Source: Bacillota bacterium (GTDB taxonomy: Bacteria > Bacillota_I > Bacilli_A > MOL361 > Turicibacteraceae). From it: a stretch of 5,999 nucleotides of DNA. Location of the stretch: positions 59,645-65,643 of the forward strand of contig DNGE01000090.1 in NCBI GenBank assembly GCA_003486705.1, read 5' to 3'. A program made the translations under genes and the position numbers. How positions within the stretch are numbered: position 1 is the stretch's first letter; each line of letters opens with the position of its first letter. This document shows positions 1 through 5,999 of this stretch, piece by piece. The notes beneath the pieces are model-generated. The model had not been told where the DNA came from, searched no databases, and worked only from the letters and a program-made list of their open reading frames with translations.

Positions 1-1779
1 ACTTTCAATTATACCATGTTTAAACTTATGTTTCCCTAGTAATTCAACTAGTGACTCAGTATTTATCGTCATCGTATCAAGTTTTTGAGCTAATAGTTTT
101 CTCGCAGCTTTACGGCAAATTGAACCAACAACACGTTCTAGTTGACGCACACCAGCTTCACGCGTGTAATATTGAATCAAATCTAAAATAACAGTCTCTT
201 CAAAAACAACTTGCTCAGTTGTTAACCCATGTGCTTCTAATTGACGTGGGATTAAATGTTTATTACCGATTTCTGCTTTTTCTTGTTCTGTGTAACTACT
301 CACCTCAACGATATCCATGCGATCACGTAGTGGTGCTGGAATATTTTCAAGATAGTTTGCTGTTGCAATAAATAAGACATTTGATAAATCATACGATTCT
401 TCTAAGTAATGGTCACTAAAGTGATGATTTTGTTCAGGATCTAAAACTTCAAGCATCGCAGAAGCTGGATCTCCCTTATAATCAGATGACATTTTATCAA
501 TTTCATCTAGCAAGAAGACCGGATTTACTGTACCAGCTTTTTTCATAGATTGAATCATACGCCCTGGTAATGCTCCTAAATATGTACGACGGTGTCCACG
601 AATCTCTGATTCATCTTTAACACCACCTAAGGATACTTTAACAAATTTACGTCCTAAGGCTTCAGCTATTGATGAAGCTAAAGAAGTTTTTCCCACACCA
701 GGAGGACCTACTAAACATAAGATCGTTGATGGATTTTTACCCGTCATTGTCTTAACTGCTAAGTACTCTAATATTCTATCCTTAACTTTCTCAAGTCCAA
801 AATGGTGTTTATCTAATACTGTTTCAGCGTGTAAAATATCTGTATTATCTTCTGTCGACTCACTCCAAGGTAAGGCTACTAACCATTCTAAATACGTTCT
901 AACAACACCAGATTCACTCGAATTACTTGGTAGCATTTCAAAACGCTTTAATTCATCTAACGCTTTTGCTCTTACAGCTTCAGGCATCTTTAACTCATCG
1001 ATTTTTTCTCGTATTTCTTGACCCACAGTTTCTTTTGAGTAATCATCACCCAATTCTTTTTGAATTGCTTTAATTTTTTCTCTTAAATAAAACTCTTTTT
1101 GATGCTCATCAACCGATTTTTTAACTTCTTGATTGATTAATATTTCAAGTTGACTCATCTGTTTTTCTTTTTCAAAATCAGTTAACAACAATTTCAAACG
1201 TTCACTAACTTCAGCTGTTTGAAGATACTTAACCTTTTCGGCTTCAGCTATTTTTAAGTAAAACGCAGCAATGTCACTTACTTTTTCTGGTGTCGCAGCT
1301 AATTGTAACATTGGTAAAACTTCATTTGGATACTGATATAATAAACTTCCATTCTCAACAGATTCGTTTAATAAAACTCTCATCATAGCTTGTTCTTCAT
1401 CAGAATCATTACTAATTGAAGGCATTGTTTTTACATTCGCTTCAAAATATGCTTCCGTTTGAATAAACTGTTCTACTTCTACACGAACTAATGAATTAAA
1501 TTTCACTTTGTAATGTCCATTTGGAAGTTTTATTTTCATCACTACTTTGGCAAGTGTTCCGTACTTTAATAAATCGTCACCCGTAGGCATTTCAATTTTC
1601 GGATCTTGCTGAGAGACTAAAATAATATAGTTACTATTATCCTCACACATCTCTAATGCTTCGATTGAGCTTGGACGACCTATTTCTAAACGTGTCTCAG
1701 TATTAGGTAATGGTACAACACCACGAACTGGCAATACTGGTAACGTATAATTTTCCACCTCTTGAGTGTTAACTTTCAT
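1..1779 (-). CDS. lon: ATP-dependent protease LonA (5' part; C-terminus beyond the window edge)
   Basis: This gene encodes the cytoplasmic AAA+ serine protease Lon, which unfolds and degrades misfolded and some regulatory proteins. The frame is open from the ATG at 1779 to base 1, giving 593 residues. The start is supported by a GAGGTG ribosome binding site at 1785-1790. The N-terminal Lon domain covers roughly residues 10-205 and opens with the typical LPVLPVRG stretch. A coiled coil follows, containing the family signature LREKIKAIQKELG at 232-244. The AAA+ module then shows Walker A GPPGVGKT at 358-365, Walker B LLDEID at 423-428 and LRDRMD at 484-489. Family members are about 770-810 residues long, so the proteolytic domain with the Ser-Lys dyad lies outside the window and cannot be checked. 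The cut is made by the window edge and is not evidence of a broken gene. Only one lon-type gene is seen, lying directly after clpX. Lon identity is very secure; LonA rather than LonB follows from the large N-terminal domain. Confidence 0.97.
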   Translation of the reverse strand, partial: MKVNTQEVENYTLPVLPVRGVVPLPNTETRLEIGRPSSIEALEMCEDNSNYIILVSQQDPKIEMPTGDDLLKYGTLAKVVMKIKLPNGHYKVKFNSLVRVEVEQFIQTEAYFEANVKTMPSISNDSDEEQAMMRVLLNESVENGSLLYQYPNEVLPMLQLAATPEKVSDIAAFYLKIAEAEKVKYLQTAEVSERLKLLLTDFEKEKQMSQLEILINQEVKKSVDEHQKEFYLREKIKAIQKELGDDYSKETVGQEIREKIDELKMPEAVRAKALDELKRFEMLPSNSSESGVVRTYLEWLVALPWSESTEDNTDILHAETVLDKHHFGLEKVKDRILEYLAVKTMTGKNPSTILCLVGPPGVGKTSLASSIAEALGRKFVKVSLGGVKDESEIRGHRRTYLGALPGRMIQSMKKAGTVNPVFLLDEIDKMSSDYKGDPASAMLEVLDPEQNHHFSDHYLEESYDLSNVLFIATANYLENIPAPLRDRMDIVEVSSYTEQEKAEIGNKHLIPRQLEAHGLTTEQVVFEETVILDLIQYYTREAGVRQLERVVGSICRKAARKLLAQKLDTMTINTESLVELLGKHKFKHGIIES

Positions 1780-1831
1780 TCTTTCACCTCATTTTATCTA
1801 TTACTAACTAACTCACTTACTTTTCTACCTT

Positions 1832-1855
1832 ATCCTGTTCATCAGTTGAAAGGAC
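1832..1855 (-). other. Stem-loop at the 5' end of the predicted lon leader
   Basis: On the minus strand TCCTTTCA pairs with TGAA-C-AGGA around a five-base loop ACTGA. This gives eight base pairs with one bulged C, plus a possible closing G-U pair. It begins only a few bases downstream of the predicted lon transcription start. A 5'-proximal hairpin can protect an mRNA from decay, but that role is inferred. The stem is short enough to have arisen by chance. Confidence 0.35.
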
Positions 1856-1865
1856 TCTCTATGTA

Positions 1866-1893
1866 AATATAACAAATTTAGATTTTTTTTCAA
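1866..1893 (-). promoter_or_regulatory. Candidate sigma-A promoter of lon
   Basis: On the minus strand a -35 box TTGAAA (1893-1888) and a -10 box TATATT (1871-1866) are separated by 16 bases. The predicted transcript would begin near 1859 and carry a leader of about 80 bases before the lon ATG. The promoter lies downstream of the clpX terminator, which fits separate transcription of lon. I see no CtsR-type GGTCAAA repeat or CIRCE element around it. Confidence 0.6.
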
Positions 1894-1950
1894 CTCTTTT
1901 GATAAATTATGGTGTTTTAGCAACGCATTCATACATTAATTATCTGGTTA

Positions 1951-1979
1951 AATATAAAAGGAAGCACAACGGCTTCCTT
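1951..1979 (-). terminator. Rho-independent terminator after clpX
   Basis: A perfect eight-base-pair stem, AAGGAAGC with GCTTCCTT, encloses a six-base loop at 1958-1979. On the minus strand it is followed by TTTTATATT, a fairly U-rich tail. It lies about 40 bases after the clpX stop codon and before the lon promoter, so it should end most clpX transcripts. Confidence 0.8.
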
Positions 1980-2019
1980 GTTTAGAACTAATATAATACG
2001 TCAATCAGTTTCAAATAAA

Positions 2020-3246
2020 TTAAGCAACGCCATCTGTGAACACAAGTGTTGGTTTTTCGCTACCCTCAATAACTTCTTTAGTAATAATACATTGAGAAAT
2101 ATTTTCAGTCGATGGAATTTCAAACATAACATCTGTCATAATTGATTCAATAATCGAACGAAGCCCACGTGCACCCGTTTTACGCTCAATAGCTTTTTGA
2201 GCAATCGCTTCAATAGCATCTTCTTTGAAAATTAATTCAACATCATCCATTGAGAATATTTTTTTATACTGTTTCGTTAACGCATTTTTCGGCTCTGTTA
2301 AAATACGAACCAAATCTTCAACTTCTAATGGTTTTAGAGCACCGATAATCGGGAAACGTCCAATAAACTCTGGAATTAATCCAAACTTTAATAAATCGTC
2401 CGGTTGGATTTGATTATATATTTCTTTTTTAGTTAAATTATTTGCTTTCGAATCCGCCCCAAATCCGATTACTTTTTTACCAATACGGCGTTTTACAACT
2501 TCTTCAATTCCAGCAAATGCTCCACCTGCTAAGAATAAGATATTCGTTGTATCAATTTGAATAAATTCTTGATTTGGATGCTTTCTTCCACCTTGAGGCG
2601 GTACATTGGCAACAGAACCTTCTAATATTTTAAGCAAGGCTTGTTGAACCCCTTCACCAGAAACATCACGAGTAATTGAAGGATTTTCTGAACGACGAGC
2701 AATTTTATCAATCTCATCGATATAAATAATTCCGCGTTGTGCCTTTTCCACATTGAAATCAGCCGCCTGTAAGAGACGTAGTAAGATATTTTCCACATCT
2801 TCACCAACATATCCAGCTTCCGTTAATGATGTCGCATCTGCAATTGCAAATGGTACATCTAAAACTTTAGCTAGTGTTTGCGCTAACAATGTCTTACCAC
2901 TACCTGTTGATCCTAACAATAGTATGTTACTCTTAGCGATTTCAACTTCATCATGAACTTCAGTGTTTGAAGTCAATCGTTTGTAATGATTATATACCGC
3001 AACAGCAAGTACCTTTTTCACATCTTCTTGCCCGATAACATATTCATTTAATAAGTCAAAAATTTCTTTTGGCTTAGGTAACGTTTTAAATTCCTCATTT
3101 AATTCATCAATTTGTTCATTCTCGATGATTTCAGAACACATTTGAATACATTCATCACAAATATACACACCTGGCCCTGCAATAATTTTATTTACTTCAT
3201 CGTGACTTTTACCGCAGAATGAACACGTGATATCGATGTTATTCAT
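2020..3246 (-). CDS. clpX: ATP-dependent Clp protease ATP-binding subunit ClpX
   Basis: ClpX is the hexameric AAA+ unfoldase that recognises tagged or damaged proteins and feeds them to the ClpP peptidase in the cytoplasm. The 408-residue product is complete and of normal family length. An N-terminal zinc-binding domain has Cys8, Cys11, Cys30 and Cys33. The AAA+ module shows Walker A GSTGSGKT at 112-119, the pore-1 loop GYVGE at 145-149, Walker B IIYIDEIDK at 173-181, the RKH pore loop at 221-223, the ClpP-docking IGF loop at 260-262, EFIGRFP at 293-299 with the expected arginine finger, and sensor 2 GARGLR at 358-363. The IGF tripeptide indicates that it works with a ClpP, although clpP is not in this window. 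The ATG at 3246 is preceded by GGAGG at 3255-3259 with 8 bases between. The gene lies between tig and lon, and terminators after tig and after clpX suggest its own transcript. Confidence 0.98.
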   Translation of the reverse strand: MNNIDITCSFCGKSHDEVNKIIAGPGVYICDECIQMCSEIIENEQIDELNEEFKTLPKPKEIFDLLNEYVIGQEDVKKVLAVAVYNHYKRLTSNTEVHDEVEIAKSNILLLGSTGSGKTLLAQTLAKVLDVPFAIADATSLTEAGYVGEDVENILLRLLQAADFNVEKAQRGIIYIDEIDKIARRSENPSITRDVSGEGVQQALLKILEGSVANVPPQGGRKHPNQEFIQIDTTNILFLAGGAFAGIEEVVKRRIGKKVIGFGADSKANNLTKKEIYNQIQPDDLLKFGLIPEFIGRFPIIGALKPLEVEDLVRILTEPKNALTKQYKKIFSMDDVELIFKEDAIEAIAQKAIERKTGARGLRSIIESIMTDVMFEIPSTENISQCIITKEVIEGSEKPTLVFTDGVA

Positions 3247-3283
3247 ATCTTACACCTCCACACAGTGATTTGTTTTATATAAA

Positions 3284-3303
3284 TATATGTTTAGATACAT
3301 ATA
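3284..3303. repeat. Inverted repeat in the clpX leader
   Basis: TATATGT and ACATATA form a perfect seven-base inverted repeat around a six-base spacer, within AT-rich sequence 38-57 bases upstream of the clpX ATG. It could be an operator half-site pair or a weak mRNA hairpin. In such AT-rich DNA it may also be chance. It matches no operator that I recognise. Confidence 0.35.
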
Positions 3304-3315
3304 ACTATGACCTCT

Positions 3316-3345
3316 AATATCACTTTTAGGAGTTTTCAACGTCAA
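3316..3345 (-). promoter_or_regulatory. Weak candidate promoter for clpX
   Basis: On the minus strand TTGACG (3345-3340) is followed after 18 bases by GATATT (3321-3316). The -35 box matches five of six consensus bases and the -10 box four of six. It sits between the tig terminator and the clpX start, where a promoter is expected. The exact boxes are uncertain, since other AT-rich hexamers closer to clpX could serve instead. Confidence 0.35.
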
Positions 3346-3379
3346 TATTAGACATTTTCTGCCACAGCTTATATTGCGC

Positions 3380-3412
3380 AAAATGAGGCACGAATGCTAC
3401 GCGCCTCATTTT
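3380..3412 (-). terminator. Rho-independent terminator after tig
   Basis: A perfect ten-base-pair stem, AAAATGAGGC with GCCTCATTTT, encloses a 13-base loop. It starts about 30 bases after the tig stop codon. The U tract following the stem is short (four U, within the stem) and then turns to GCGC, so termination may be partial, with some read-through into clpX. Confidence 0.75.
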
Positions 3413-3441
3413 ACTATACTATTTCCAACTAATTTTAAAAA

Positions 3442-4725
3442 TTATTTACGAACTGCACTTTCAACTAAGAAATCAACAGCTTTTTGAACTTTTAAGTCTT
3501 CACGAACTACTTCTAAGTTCGGTAAAGTTGCTTTTAATTCTTCAACTGTACGTCCGTAAGCTTCTGCAATTTCAGCTAATTTAGCTTCTAATTCAGCATC
3601 TGTTACTTCAATATTTTCAGCTTTAACAACAGCTTCTAATGTTAAGTTATAGCTTAAACGTTTTTCAGCTTCTGGGCGTAATTGTGCTTTAAATCCTTCT
3701 AAATCAGACCCAGTAAATTGTAAGTACATATCTAAGCTAAATCCTTGCATAGAGAAACGTTGCTCAGCTTCTTTAACCATTTGAGCTACTTCTCCATCGA
3801 TCATTTCAACAGGAATGTCAAATTTAGCATTTTCAGTTGCTTTTTCAACTACTGTATCAATGACGTTGTTACGAGCTTCAGTCGTTTTACGTTCTTGAAC
3901 CATTTTCACGATATCAGATTTTAACGCATCAACCGTTTCAATTCCTTCGCGATCTAAATCCGCTACGAATTCATCGTCTAATTGTGGTAATTGACGACCT
4001 TTAACTTCGTGTAATTTGATTTTGAATACTACAGGAGCTCCTGCTAATTCTTCAGCATGGTAGCTTTCTGGGAATGTTACGTTGATTTCTTTTTCTTCAC
4101 CAGCAGTCATACCGATTACTTGCTCTTCGAATCCTGGGATGAATTGTCCTGAACCGATTACTAATGGGTGGTTTTCAGCTTTTCCACCTTCGAAAGCTAC
4201 ATCATTATTGAATCCTTCATAATCAATAATAGCAGTATCTCCGTTTTCAACAGCTCCATCTTTAACTACGATTTCAGCATGTTGTTCTAATAATTTGTTT
4301 AATTCAGCATCGATATCTGAATCAGTTACTTCAGTTGATAATTCTTCAACTTCGATTCCTTTGTATTGTCCTAATTCAACTTCTGGTTTTACAACTACAG
4401 TTGCATGAACAATTAATTCTTGACCTTTACCAATTTGCTCAACTTCCCATTGTGGTGCAGCAACTGGAGAAATTCCAGCTTCAACAATAGCAGCGATATA
4501 TTCATTTGGTAATAATACATCTAAAGCATCTTCATATAATGCTTCTACACCAAATTTGTTCTCGAACATTTGACGTGGCATTTTTCCTTTACGGAATCCT
4601 GGCACATTTAAGTTTTTAGATACTTTTTTGAATGCTGAATCTAATGATTTATCGAATGCTTCAGCAGAAATAGTCATCGTTAATTTTACTGTGTTGTTTT
4701 CTAAAGTTTCAACTTTAACTGACAT
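3442..4725 (-). CDS. tig: Trigger factor (ribosome-associated chaperone and peptidyl-prolyl isomerase)
   Basis: Trigger factor binds near the ribosome exit tunnel, shields emerging nascent chains, and carries a prolyl isomerase activity. The 427-residue product has three regions in the usual order. The N-terminal ribosome-binding domain contains the docking signature GFRKGK at 43-48. An FKBP-type isomerase domain covers roughly 155-246, with FIPGFEEQ at 195-202. A long helical C-terminal chaperone domain follows to the end. The length matches the family, which is about 425-435 residues. An in-frame ATG at 4740 would add five residues (MEVYY), but the ribosome binding site GGAGG at 4734-4738 would then lie inside the coding region. 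The ATG at 4725 sits 8 bases after it and begins MSVKVE, typical of the family, so I chose 4725. A strong upstream promoter and a downstream hairpin suggest a mainly single-gene transcript. Confidence 0.98.
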   Translation of the reverse strand: MSVKVETLENNTVKLTMTISAEAFDKSLDSAFKKVSKNLNVPGFRKGKMPRQMFENKFGVEALYEDALDVLLPNEYIAAIVEAGISPVAAPQWEVEQIGKGQELIVHATVVVKPEVELGQYKGIEVEELSTEVTDSDIDAELNKLLEQHAEIVVKDGAVENGDTAIIDYEGFNNDVAFEGGKAENHPLVIGSGQFIPGFEEQVIGMTAGEEKEINVTFPESYHAEELAGAPVVFKIKLHEVKGRQLPQLDDEFVADLDREGIETVDALKSDIVKMVQERKTTEARNNVIDTVVEKATENAKFDIPVEMIDGEVAQMVKEAEQRFSMQGFSLDMYLQFTGSDLEGFKAQLRPEAEKRLSYNLTLEAVVKAENIEVTDAELEAKLAEIAEAYGRTVEELKATLPNLEVVREDLKVQKAVDFLVESAVRK

Positions 4726-4733
4726 ATAATATA

Positions 4734-4738
4734 CCTCC
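4734..4738 (-). promoter_or_regulatory. Ribosome binding site that decides the tig start
   Basis: GGAGG on the minus strand, 8 bases before the ATG at 4725. It overlaps the codons that follow the alternative ATG at 4740, which has no good ribosome binding site of its own. Confidence 0.85.
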
Positions 4739-4779
4739 ATACGTTAACTTGATGCTAAGATCGTTTTTACAACTGTTAA

Positions 4780-4788
4780 ATTATATCA
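4780..4788 (-). promoter_or_regulatory. Extended -10 promoter of tig
   Basis: On the minus strand TGATATAAT gives a consensus TATAAT box (4785-4780) preceded by a TGN extension. The best -35 candidate at 17-base spacing is TAGCAA, a poor match, as is common when the -10 box is extended. Transcription would start near 4773, leaving a leader of about 48 bases. The promoter lies entirely within the short gap after the upstream TPR-like gene, for which I see no clear terminator, so read-through from that gene is also possible. Confidence 0.7.
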
Positions 4789-4805
4789 TACGCAAAAAAT
4801 AATTG

Positions 4806-5780
4806 CTATATTAATGATGTTAAACTTAGTAGATATTGTCTTAGTTTACAAGTTGTGTAGTTTATTATAGGTTTATTTTCAACCCTTGAATCAATTATAA
4901 CACTTTTTTGTTCAGTTTCTATTCCAAATTGCTGAATAAAAAAGTTAATCACTGTCATTTTATCAATCTTCGCCTCAAATGGGCAGATAAATTGATAAAA
5001 AAATGCGAGTTGCTGGTTCATTATTTCCAAAGCCTCATCACTTAATTCGTACACATCTACTAATAGTTCATTGGTATTCGTGATGACATTGTGAACATTA
5101 TCTAACAACTGTTCGTCTAAAGTTATTTCAACCACCTCATCATCATGATGCCATAGCACATTAAAATTTAATTCCTTTTTAATCAGTAACTCAGCTACTA
5201 AAGTTTTCGTTATGGGATGCCTATCTAATGTAAAATATTGAATCAACTCTTCTTGACAAGACTGCAACTCCTCAACAGTTAAGTTTTGCATATCTGATAA
5301 TATATAAAACTGTTCTTGAACCGATGTCTCATTTATAAGTTGATCAATTTTTTTATTTACCTCTTGCATCCAGTAACTTTCATAATAAGCCTTTAACTCA
5401 GCTATTAATTCAAGCAGAGCCTTATAATAGGAAGATAATACACCTAACTCCTCTGCATGCTTTTGCTTTGTCGCATGTTCGCCTGATTTACCATTTACTT
5501 TTAGTTGAACTAAAACATCATGCGCACGTACTGTTAAATCCACTGTTTTTTGTTGTTCTAACGCTTCGATAAGTGTTTGACACATTTCAAATTCTTTCTT
5601 TAACACGTAACAACTCAACAGTTTTTTATTAAATAGAAACCAACTTTCAGCTAAGTAGTGTTTAAAATCAATATCTTCAATGTAACAAATCGCTTGATCA
5701 ACATATCCTTTTTCAATCAAGTCATCACATTTTTGCAGTTGTTCCTTATAATTAGTCGGAAAATCATAAATAACGGCCAT
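4806..5780 (-). CDS. Hypothetical TPR-like helical protein, possibly YsoA-like
   Basis: The 324-residue product is of unknown function. The ATG at 5780 is supported by AGGAG at 5787-5791 with six bases between. It has no signal peptide or membrane segment, so it is probably cytoplasmic. The sequence is acidic and predicted to be almost wholly helical. Two N-terminal stretches look like degenerate tetratricopeptide helices: 12-35, ending GYVDQAICYIE, and about 47-74, containing CYVLKKEFEMCQTLIEAL. TPR folds usually mediate protein-protein contacts, and I see no catalytic motif. In B. subtilis the gene just upstream of tig, ysoA, is annotated as a TPR protein. Shared position and fold type suggest that this is its counterpart, but I could not compare the sequences. 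It ends 65 bases before the tig promoter region closes and has its own -10 box. The frame is intact, and its codon use looks like that of its neighbours. Confidence 0.85.
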   Translation of the reverse strand: MAVIYDFPTNYKEQLQKCDDLIEKGYVDQAICYIEDIDFKHYLAESWFLFNKKLLSCYVLKKEFEMCQTLIEALEQQKTVDLTVRAHDVLVQLKVNGKSGEHATKQKHAEELGVLSSYYKALLELIAELKAYYESYWMQEVNKKIDQLINETSVQEQFYILSDMQNLTVEELQSCQEELIQYFTLDRHPITKTLVAELLIKKELNFNVLWHHDDEVVEITLDEQLLDNVHNVITNTNELLVDVYELSDEALEIMNQQLAFFYQFICPFEAKIDKMTVINFFIQQFGIETEQKSVIIDSRVENKPIINYTTCKLRQYLLSLTSLI

Positions 5781-5816
5781 TTTTATCTCCTAATTGTTTT
5801 GAATCTCTTTTTTTTC

Positions 5817-5822
5817 ATTATA
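5817..5822 (-). promoter_or_regulatory. Candidate -10 box for the TPR-like gene
   Basis: A consensus TATAAT on the minus strand, 36 bases before the ATG at 5780. The -35 region at 17-base spacing, TTTGTA, is weak and abuts the U tract of the tRNA terminator. Background AT richness lowers confidence, but the position between a terminator and a gene start is right. Confidence 0.45.
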
Positions 5823-5842
5823 TTTTTTATATCTATATATAC

Positions 5843-5868
5843 AAAAAAAGAACTAACCACGTAGTTCT
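5843..5868 (-). terminator. Rho-independent terminator of the tRNA array
   Basis: A perfect seven-base-pair stem, AGAACTA with TAGTTCT, encloses a six-base loop at 5849-5868. On the minus strand it is followed directly by a run of T residues. It lies 13 bases beyond the tRNA-Arg 3' end, so it should end transcription of the tRNA genes before the TPR-like gene. Confidence 0.85.
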
Positions 5869-5881
5869 ACATATTCATAAA

Positions 5882-5958
<77 letters not shown>

Positions 5959-5976
5959 ACAAGTATTTATTTATAA

Positions 5977-5999
5977 TGGCGTCCCGGAAGGGATTCGAA
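5977..5999 (-). tRNA. 3' end of a second tRNA, cut by the window edge
   Basis: The 23 visible bases are identical to the 3' end of the neighbouring tRNA-Arg (5882-5904): encoded CCA, discriminator G, acceptor strand CCGGGAC, T-stem strand CCCTT and the start of the T loop. The 3' ends of the two copies lie 95 bases apart. The simplest reading is a tandem duplicate tRNA-Arg gene. The anticodon is not visible, so a different tRNA with the same acceptor and T arm, or a detached 3' fragment, cannot be excluded. Confidence 0.75.

Noticed and set aside
1..1779. Lon as a truncated gene or pseudogene because the proteolytic domain is missing.
   Set aside because: The frame is open right to base 1 and all visible motifs are intact, so the cut is only the window boundary.
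1801..1827. Short ACTAACT/ACTTACT-like repeats in the lon leader as a possible repeat array.
   Set aside because: Only two or three imperfect short units in AT-rich sequence, without regular spacing or a known function.
2225..2413. Plus-strand open frame of 62 codons opposite clpX.
   Set aside because: It lies wholly within the intact clpX gene on the other strand and encodes no recognisable protein.
2622..2810. Minus-strand open frame of 62 codons in a different frame within clpX.
   Set aside because: It is a shifted-frame shadow of the conserved Walker B region of clpX, which is itself uninterrupted.
2753..2956. Plus-strand open frame of 67 codons opposite clpX.
   Set aside because: It is antisense to the Walker A and pore-loop coding region, with no evidence of being a gene.
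4726..4740. Start of tig at the upstream in-frame ATG at 4740, adding MEVYY.
   Set aside because: The GGAGG ribosome binding site lies within these codons, exactly spaced for the ATG at 4725, and the family normally begins at MSVKVE-like sequence.
5658..5864. Plus-strand open frame of 68 codons encoding a very hydrophobic, Phe- and Ile-rich peptide.
   Set aside because: It is mostly antisense to the start of the TPR-like gene and runs through that gene's promoter and the tRNA terminator. Its hydrophobicity is what AT-rich antisense sequence gives.

Overview
The window looks like ordinary chromosome from a low-GC member of the Bacillota. All identifiable genes lie on the minus strand, so the window reads right to left in transcription order: a tRNA-Arg array, a TPR-like hypothetical gene, tig (trigger factor), clpX, and lon, which runs off the left edge. 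The assignment to Bacillota rests on strong GGAGG-type ribosome binding sites, AT-rich spacers with sigma-A-like promoters, U-tract terminators, encoded tRNA CCA ends, and the gene order. That order resembles the ysoA-tig-clpX-lonB-lonA cluster known from Bacillus subtilis, but has one lon gene and no lonB. I cannot name the genus from sequence alone.

Layout: 1-1779 is the first 593 codons of lon, covering the N-terminal domain, coiled coil and AAA+ module. The 240-base spacer at 1780-2019 holds a lon promoter, a 5' leader hairpin and the clpX terminator. 2020-3246 is complete clpX. The 195-base spacer at 3247-3441 holds a weak candidate clpX promoter, an inverted repeat and the tig terminator. 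3442-4725 is complete tig. 4741-4805 holds an extended -10 tig promoter. 4806-5780 is a helical, TPR-like gene of unknown function. 5781-5881 holds its candidate promoter and the terminator of the tRNA array. 5882-5958 is a complete tRNA-Arg(UCU). 5977-5999 is the 3' end of a second tRNA with an identical visible sequence.

The genes form a protein quality-control neighbourhood. Trigger factor meets nascent chains at the ribosome exit tunnel, ClpX unfolds substrates for ClpP (not encoded here), and Lon unfolds and degrades misfolded or regulatory proteins. The hairpin terminators after tig and clpX, together with separate promoters, suggest mostly independent transcription units rather than one operon. 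I see no CtsR or CIRCE heat-shock operators in the spacers. I found no CRISPR array, insertion sequence, toxin-antitoxin pair, prophage gene or other accessory system, and nothing I would call a new biological system. The points most worth a second look are the repeated tRNA 3' end at the right edge, the leader hairpins of lon and clpX, the uncharacterised TPR-like gene, and the absence of lonB.
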